This document shows positions 1-6,400 of a stretch of DNA of 35,188 nt, piece after piece. A program made the translations under genes and the position numbers. Every line of letters starts with the position of its first letter. Positions within the stretch are counted from its first letter, which is position 1. The DNA comes from Candidatus Peribacteria bacterium. GTDB taxonomy: Bacteria > Patescibacteriota > Gracilibacteria > Peribacterales > Peribacteraceae. The notes under the pieces are model-generated. The model was not told where the DNA came from. It saw only the letters and a program-made list of their open reading frames with translations, and ran no database searches. The DNA lies in NCBI GenBank assembly GCA_943355155.1, contig CALREJ010000006.1, forward strand, positions 1 through 35,188, given 5' to 3'.

Positions 1-126
1 ACCAAGCTGTCTCGTCGGGTTGATGGCGACGATAACGATACTTGCCAAGATGGCAATGATGCCGATGACGAGGAGGAGTTCAATGAGTGTGAACGCTCTT
101 CGCTTTCGGAGAAAGGAAGTGATCAT
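1..126 (-). CDS. Type IV major-pilin-like prepilin, N-terminus only (cut by window edge)
   Basis: The 42 visible residues are a class III signal: a short basic leader (RKRRA) followed by FTLIELLLVIGIIAIL, the hydrophobic N-terminal helix of type IV pilins, with Glu at mature position 5. After PilD cleavage and N-methylation such subunits polymerise through this helix into the pilus fibre. The residue before the cleavage site is Ala, where Gly is usual. The ATG at 126 gives a normal leader length. It is the last gene of the minus-strand pilus cluster seen here and is separated from the minor prepilins by 128 bases, so it may have its own promoter. The C-terminal part lies outside the window, so major versus minor pilin is an inference from the position and the classic FTLIELL motif. 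Confidence 0.9.
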   Translation of the reverse strand, partial: MITSFLRKRRAFTLIELLLVIGIIAILASIVIVAINPTRQLG

Positions 127-184
127 AAAGAGGGAAGGGAAGAAATGAGAGGACGGACAAGGAATGTCCGACATGACGGTGACT

Positions 185-190
185 AGTATA
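185..190 (-). promoter_or_regulatory. Possible -10 box for the pilin gene
   Basis: TATACT on the minus strand lies 58 bases before the pilin ATG, inside the AT-rich 127–254 spacer. No good -35 box is seen. The spacer also holds a hairpin (CGGACA/TGTCCG, about 151–167) in the would-be leader. An independent promoter would fit the need for much more major pilin than minor pilin. Confidence 0.35.
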
Positions 191-254
191 ATGATATTTT
201 TGTTGAACACTTTTTTTCTTCTTGACCTGAATATGAAACATGTCCGATTAAATG

Positions 255-893
255 TTATGGGCAGGAGAGATTGGACACTACATTCGTACAAATGCTATTC
301 ACACACGGATGCCATGTCATCACATTCGTCGGACTACAGACCGGCGCGACACATCCGCATCTCGCACCAGCCGGCTGATCTGCGGGAAACAGGCGAACCA
401 GTTGCTCAAAATATTTATTGTATGGCCTGTCGGGGCGAAGGTTCGACACACGCATCACAAAAAAAGACATCAGCACGCTCTGCCTTGTCGCGGACGCAGA
501 CGTATTTTTTACCATGAACTGAGACACGCTGACATCCGGCGTACTGATTGCGCGTTTTGCGCTGCCCTCAAACACATACACAATGCCTCCGCTCTCACCG
601 ATAATCGTAGGATTCAGTGAGCCTGATGCATGTTGGAGTACAAGGAAGGAACTTGATGCGTCGATGATCGGACTAATGATGCGCTCTGCGTTTTGAATGC
701 GGCGTGTCGTATTCACAAGCACTTGCGCGCCGTTATGTTCGACTGCGGAAATATTATTCTGAAAGAGTCTGTTTTCCGGCGCTGAGAAAATGATCGGAAA
801 CAGACTCGTCATGATTATCCCCATGATCGCAAGGAAAAGCAGTAGTTCCACAAGCGTCGTGCCGGAGTGATGTGCATGCCGAGGTCTCTTCAT
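255..893 (-). CDS. Minor prepilin, PulJ/GspJ-like N-terminus
   Basis: The 212-residue protein begins with a short leader ending SG, then TTLVELLLFLAIMGIIM, a prepilin signal with Glu at mature position 5 and a hydrophobic helix. The rest is a soluble domain with six Cys in the C-terminal third, including CGC, which suggests disulphides outside the cell. Minor prepilins of this kind prime pilus assembly or sit at the tip. The ATG overlaps the stop of the upstream gene by the four bases ATGA, so translation is probably coupled. The subfamily assignment rests on size and gene order only. Confidence 0.75.
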   Translation of the reverse strand: MKRPRHAHHSGTTLVELLLFLAIMGIIMTSLFPIIFSAPENRLFQNNISAVEHNGAQVLVNTTRRIQNAERIISPIIDASSSFLVLQHASGSLNPTIIGESGGIVYVFEGSAKRAISTPDVSVSQFMVKNTSASATRQSVLMSFFVMRVSNLRPDRPYNKYFEQLVRLFPADQPAGARCGCVAPVCSPTNVMTWHPCVNSICTNVVSNLSCP

Positions 894-1306
894 GGACAGA
901 GTGTGAAAGCAGGTACCGTCTGCCAGGATGCTATCTTGATCGAGGGGTAGATTTGCCCGATGAGAATCTCTATGTTTTTGACGGCATTCCCGCTGAGCCC
1001 CTGTACGCAGAGCGTTCTATTATCATTTCCTGTCCCACCAATCGGCTTCATGATACAACTCCCGTTTGGAAATTTTGCCGTGAATTCTCCGGCGTAGGTG
1101 GGATCTGCGTAGAGACTCTTTAGTGCACGTTCGGCGCACCCTTCTGCATATTCATTCGCCTGATGTGATTGTGTGAGGATGAGCCCGTTTTGTTCCGCCG
1201 CCCATCCGAGGAGCATCTCGGAAAGAAATGTCGTCGAAGCGATTGCCCCGATCGCAAGGACACTCAGCAGAAACGCATAGCCGGGACGGGAGGGAAGTGA
1301 CATCAT
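890..1306 (-). CDS. Minor prepilin-like protein, PilX/GspK-like N-terminus
   Basis: The protein of about 138 residues starts with a PG cleavage site followed by YAFLLSVLAIGAIAS, a pilin-type hydrophobic helix. Position 5 of the mature form is Leu instead of Glu. Loss of Glu5 is known for GspK-type tip pseudopilins, which do not need the salt bridge to a preceding subunit. The frame can start at a GTG at 1312, but the ATG at 1306 overlaps the preceding stop as ATGA, and I chose it for that reason. Several Cys in the exported part suggest a disulphide. It lies between two other prepilin genes with four-base overlaps on both sides. Confidence 0.7.
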   Translation of the reverse strand: MMSLPSRPGYAFLLSVLAIGAIASTTFLSEMLLGWAAEQNGLILTQSHQANEYAEGCAERALKSLYADPTYAGEFTAKFPNGSCIMKPIGGTGNDNRTLCVQGLSGNAVKNIEILIGQIYPSIKIASWQTVPAFTLCP

Positions 1307-2784
1307 AGGCACGTGCTGACGCCGGTAGGAGCAAGAAGCAAAACACGTTGTTCGGTGAGGAGAAAAATACGATCTCGCACCAGATCATAGAAAATATTTC
1401 GGCCGCGTCCGTACAGCGGTCCGGTTGTGTCATAGAATGTCAACTGAGGAAGGGGCTGACGAATATTGATAATCTGCAATGCTCTTCGTCCCGAAAGTGC
1501 CGACACAAAACCGTAACAGCGATTGGGGTCGATGGCTGTGCCGGTCACCGTGCCACTTCCATTCAGAACGTACATGGTTGCGGGTGTGGTACCGAGATTA
1601 AAAAATGCAATAGTATTCTGACTTGTGTTCCCCACTTTCAGACGACCCAACAGTGCTGCGGTCCCCGAGACTGCGATTGACAATGCATCATTGTTCCCTC
1701 CGGGATTACCAATATTATAATTCACCGGTGTCGATGCCAATGTTCCGGCGTACCCCGCTTTCACCATTTTCATTTCTCCGTTGTTATCACCACTCGCGAT
1801 ATAGGCACCGGTCCCAGAGATGGCAATGCCGAAAAAATTGTGTGGGTTATCGGTCATAGTATTCCCCAACGTAAGAGCCCCACTATTTGAAATATCAAAA
1901 GCATTGACCTGAGCAATCGGTCCTCCGTTTACCGCTGTCACATACAGAAAATTTCGACCGAGAGCGAGACGACGGGCGCGGTCACCGCCCCCTCCCGACA
2001 AATCATACGATGTAACGATAGTGGGTGCTGTGGGATTGCTAATATTATACACACGAAGCTCTATCTCGGAGAGGACATACATACGTTTCCCGCGAATCAC
2101 GATATCCAGCACTCTCACGCCACCGAAATTTAACCCCCCCGCTGACGCAAGTGCGTACGGCCCCGTACCGGTGATAGAGAGAATTTTGACTGCAGGGTCG
2201 ATGTCCGCAGCAACGTAGGCATAATTTCCCGCAACGGCGATCGCGCTATAATTTACCGGTATGATTTCGTCGTAACTGGATTCGAGTGTCGGTGCCGCTG
2301 TCCAATCCCCAACAGGTTTTGTCTGTCTCCAGTTTGTCACTTCCGTCGTCATCTGTACACTTCCCATTCTGTTATAACCGTGTTGCCAGACTGTGCTGCC
2401 GGTGACGATGAGGGAATTCAAAGGATCAGCCGGATTCGCTCCGACCACGACACTCGTCACATATCCTCCGCTCCCGATAGTGTTCACGCCGCTATAGACC
2501 CAATCCTGCGATCCATTGAGTGTGATCCCGTGCACACCGGTCGTGAGAGACGCAAAACTGCTGTCGCGCATGGAGCGGACTGCTTGGAGCGCGCGCTCGG
2601 TAAAATACGCCCCACGCGCGCGATCGCCACCGTTCACCGTACTTTCTTGACCATACAGAAGAGTCGCACCCAGGCCCGAGAGGAACATGCCAAGGAGCAC
2701 AACGCCGAGGAGTATTTCGACAAGCAGAAAGCCGGGGCGTTTGCGCCGATACGTGCACGGAAACCTCATATCGCACACCATCAT
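1303..2784 (-). CDS. Prepilin fused to a beta-propeller (LVIVD-type repeats)
   Basis: The N-terminus carries a basic leader and G/FLLVEILLGVVLLGMFL, a full prepilin signal with Glu5. About 150 residues of pilin-like region follow. From about residue 175 to the end are repeats of the form 'AVAGNYAYVA' and 'LRVYNISNPTAPTIV', which resemble LVIVD-type beta-propeller blades. The predicted product of 493 residues is much larger than an ordinary minor prepilin (150–250). I infer that it is a tip subunit displaying the propeller outside the cell, by analogy with the propeller of the tip adhesin PilY1. The start is uncertain between Met1 (2784) and Met6 (2769); neither has a clear ribosome site. Its stop overlaps the next ATG. 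Confidence 0.8.
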   Translation of the reverse strand: MMVCDMRFPCTYRRKRPGFLLVEILLGVVLLGMFLSGLGATLLYGQESTVNGGDRARGAYFTERALQAVRSMRDSSFASLTTGVHGITLNGSQDWVYSGVNTIGSGGYVTSVVVGANPADPLNSLIVTGSTVWQHGYNRMGSVQMTTEVTNWRQTKPVGDWTAAPTLESSYDEIIPVNYSAIAVAGNYAYVAADIDPAVKILSITGTGPYALASAGGLNFGGVRVLDIVIRGKRMYVLSEIELRVYNISNPTAPTIVTSYDLSGGGGDRARRLALGRNFLYVTAVNGGPIAQVNAFDISNSGALTLGNTMTDNPHNFFGIAISGTGAYIASGDNNGEMKMVKAGYAGTLASTPVNYNIGNPGGNNDALSIAVSGTAALLGRLKVGNTSQNTIAFFNLGTTPATMYVLNGSGTVTGTAIDPNRCYGFVSALSGRRALQIINIRQPLPQLTFYDTTGPLYGRGRNIFYDLVRDRIFLLTEQRVLLLAPTGVSTCL

Positions 2785-2844
2785 AGAAGTAATGGAGCGG
2801 AAGAGGAACTTGCGAAGTCAGTCGATACGCTTGGAACTACTTTT

Positions 2845-3429
2845 CTATGGGCAGATGGGATTTGTCTCTTCATGACACGCCCCCAGATAATCACCGTTTT
2901 CTTGATGTGCAGGCCACTCAGAATTTGGAATGCTGATTGTCCGTTCGGGACTCGCACCACAGAAACAAATGGTCAAATTATTCGCACTCCCCGAAAGCCC
3001 CACTCCTGCAGCAGACACGATGACCGTCACCTGTTGTGACGGGTCGATTTTAGAGGTGAGTATGATACTCCCCACCGCAGACGGCACTCCGGAGAGCTGC
3101 GCAAACGTGACTTCGGTCATACCCGTGACCACAATGCCCGCGGGCAACGGGTACTGTTCGTCACTTGCAACAACGCGCGTTCCGTACGAATTCCCCTGAA
3201 AAATCACGCTATTCACCGAAGAAAATCCCCAAGCAGATCCATTCTTTCCCGACTGCGCCAGTAATTTCGCGCGAGCGAGCGCCTGCATCACTTGTTCCGA
3301 TGCGGTCACGACGTCGTTATGCAGTTGATAGCTACGAAAGGCCGGCACGGAGATAGCGGAAATCACGGCGATCATCGCGATCACCATCAGAAGTTCGACG
3401 ACTGTGAATCCAAAATGTCTCACGTACAT
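2845..3429 (-). CDS. Minor prepilin, GspH/FimT-like
   Basis: The 194-residue protein starts MYVRHFG followed by FTVVELLMVIAMIAVISAISVPAF, a textbook prepilin signal with Glu5. The body, with alternating hydrophobic strands after a helical stretch containing QALARAKLLAQ, fits the GspH/FimT pseudopilin fold (GspH is usually about 170–200 residues). The C-terminal part has a CFC motif and two more Cys. It is the first prepilin after pilC, 33 bases downstream, and is probably co-transcribed with it. The role is expected to be priming of fibre assembly. Family assignment is by pattern, without a database search. Confidence 0.8.
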   Translation of the reverse strand: MYVRHFGFTVVELLMVIAMIAVISAISVPAFRSYQLHNDVVTASEQVMQALARAKLLAQSGKNGSAWGFSSVNSVIFQGNSYGTRVVASDEQYPLPAGIVVTGMTEVTFAQLSGVPSAVGSIILTSKIDPSQQVTVIVSAAGVGLSGSANNLTICFCGASPERTISIPNSEWPAHQENGDYLGACHEETNPICP

Positions 3430-3462
3430 GGTCTGCAGTGTACCACTCCTTCACGATCCGTA

Positions 3463-6400
3463 TTACTTGCCACCGACGTTTCCAACGATGGAGTAGATCG
3501 GCACGATGATACCAATCGCAATGGTTCCGACCAGCGCACCAATAAAGAGAAGGAGCATCGGTTCCAAAATAACCGGCAGTTTCTGCGCGGTGTTGCTCGC
3601 TTTTTTGTCGTAAATGTCGGCAATTTTTAACATGATTGTCGACAGTGCGCCGGATTTTTCACCGGTGATCACAAGTTGCTGCACTGACGCAGGAAGTAAT
3701 TTTTGGCTTCCGCGGATCGACGCGAAACTTTTAGAGAAGGAATCTCCCACAGTGATGTGATCGAGCAAACGTTCGTAGAAATGCCGATAGGCGAGAATCG
3801 GCGTCACGTTCACAAGCGACTGCACCGCATCGACCACCGGCACACCGGCTTTGAGGAGGCCTCCGAGGATCACACCAAAACGCGCAATCGTGGCTTCACG
3901 AGCCAGACTTCCGATACCGGGAATACGGAACATCACCCACTGCACCACCACTTTGAAGGAGGTATATTTCGCGAGAACGGTGAGAAAGAAAATACCACCG
4001 AGCGAACCCGGCACAATGATCACCGCATGCTGGCTCATCACGTTACTAAAGAGAATGATCATGCGTGTGATGAACGGCAACTTCACGTTGAGCGATGTGA
4101 GGAGTCCGATCAGTTTCGGCAACACGAAAATTCCAAGACCCATGACGATCACGAACATGATGCTGAGCACGATGATCGGATAGATCATCGCCATTTGCAC
4201 TTTGCTTTTCAGTTCATTGTCCTTGGATTCCTGCTCCGCGAGGTAGCGCATATTTTCAGCCAAGCTTCCGGCCTCTTCACCGATACGCACGAGCGCAATC
4301 GCGTGGAGCGAGAAGAAACTCTGATCTTCCATCGCTCTCCAGAGCGGGCTTCCGTTTTCGACCGCATCGACGATTTTTTTGATCAGCAACTTCATCGCTT
4401 TGCTGTGGGCTTCGAGTTGCAGCGTGTGCAAAGCATCGATGAGCGGGAGGCCGGCATTGAGCATCGTCGCCATATTTTCGATAAATTCGGTGCGATCCTT
4501 CCCCATGCCCATGTGATTGAGCGCGGCCATAAATTGCTCAAGTCCGCTTTTTTCTTTGTGCTGCATCTCTTGGTTTACGTGCGGGGCTTCGGTGACCGTC
4601 TGTTCCTGACGCATCTTTTTCTCTGCCTGCATTTCTTCCTTCACTTCTTTCTTCTGGCGAATATCCTTGATTGCTTCCTCTAATTTTTTGAGCCGCGTAA
4701 TCGCCGTCTGTGCCTGCTGACCTTTTTGCTTGATCTCGGCGATCGCACTCATCGCCTGCTTGCGCTCCGCGGGGTCTGTACTGGTTGCAAGTGTGGTACT
4801 CAGCTGCTGATACCGCTCCAGATAGTCCTGCATGAAGATACTCACGGACGCGAAATCTTTTTTTGTATCCGCTGTGAGAGTGTTCATGCCTCCGAATGAC
4901 TTCGCTACTTGCTCCGGTGAACCGGCATAGCCTGATTCATCCACCTCTGTATGAATTTTTTGCAGGAAGCGCTCGGCCTGAATTTCGGCAGGCCTGCGGA
5001 GCTTTTGCTTGAGCGACACATTTTGCGTGAGGAACGCCCATGTACTGCTGTCCTGCACTTTATCCACGACGGACGTCGGACTTTTGACGACCTTCGCCAT
5101 CCATCCGTCTTCATGGAGTAATTCCTCGGCATTCACGGGCTTATTCAGAACTGACCATGTTTTGGAATTCTTCACCGCATCCGTGGACCCCTTCACAATT
5201 TTCTGCATCCATCCGCCTTCACCCAAAATTTCTTCGCGGGAAACCGGCTTATTGAGCGTCGTCCATGCACTCGTGAGTGCTCCCTTCGGATCACTCATCA
5301 CTTTCGACATCCAGCCCGGTTCCTTTTTGATTTCCTTCACCGCATCGGCTGTCGCTGCACCGGTTCCTGTTCCTTTGCCTGCTTCACCACTATGGATAAA
5401 TCCTTTCAGCATTTCTTTCCCCGACGCAATGATGGACGTAGGGGACACGACATCCGCGGGCGTTTCGGCCGCCAACGTGTTCCACATTTCCGCTTGCTTC
5501 GCAAAGAGAGCAGACGATGCGTTCGTTGATCTAGTGGGAGGAGCGGCAGGAAGAATCCCTCCCGTAGCTTTTGAATCGGTTGACAGTGAAGACCCTCCAG
5601 CCCTACTTGCGAATGATGGAGCGACGGAGGGTGTGATTGCAGACAGTATTTTTGATCCGGATGCTCCGGCAGGCAGGATAGAACCGACGCTCGGCGCGAT
5701 GACGGATGGAACCTCTGCGGTAGTCGACGTGGCATTTTCTTTTCCGTCCGCACTCGGGGTAGCACGCTCTGCAACAACCGCCTGTTTTTTTGCGGCAATT
5801 TCCGCCTTGAGGGCTGCGCGATGTTCTTCTGCAGCCTGCTTTTTGGCATCTGCTTCAGCTTTGACGGCGCTGCGGTGTTCAGCTGCTGCCTGCTTTTTTG
5901 CCGCAGCAGCTTCCTTTTTAGAAAGCTTGGGTGCAGCAGATTCCCCCCCCTGCAATACTTCGGAAAAAGCGGAGGCAGGGACGCCCGAAGCAATCAAAGT
6001 CTGAGGAACCTCAGGTGCTGCGACCGTCGATACTCCCGCAGGTTGAATTCCTGCGTTGATCGCAATCGATACTCCTTCCGCTTTCGTAGATGCCGGCGCA
6101 GAAGGTGCGGACGCAGAGAGTGGTGGAGGTGTTTTTCCGGCAAAAGGAAGATGGACGCCGAGGAATGTACGCGGACGTGGTGCCGTTAACGGAGCAGAGA
6201 CTGCTGGTGTCGTGCTTGGTGTAGTAGCAGGTACAACGGGCTCCGTGGGCGCAACTGCTGGCTCCTTCGCAAGTGGAGCAGGAGTAGCCAAAGCTTCCGT
6301 ACCCTCGGCCGTTTTCTCTTCAGAGAAAGCACTCGGTTCTGCGGCTGCTACGGATTTCGCATCTTCGGATGCCAATGAAGGGGAGCCGGACTTTTTTCCT

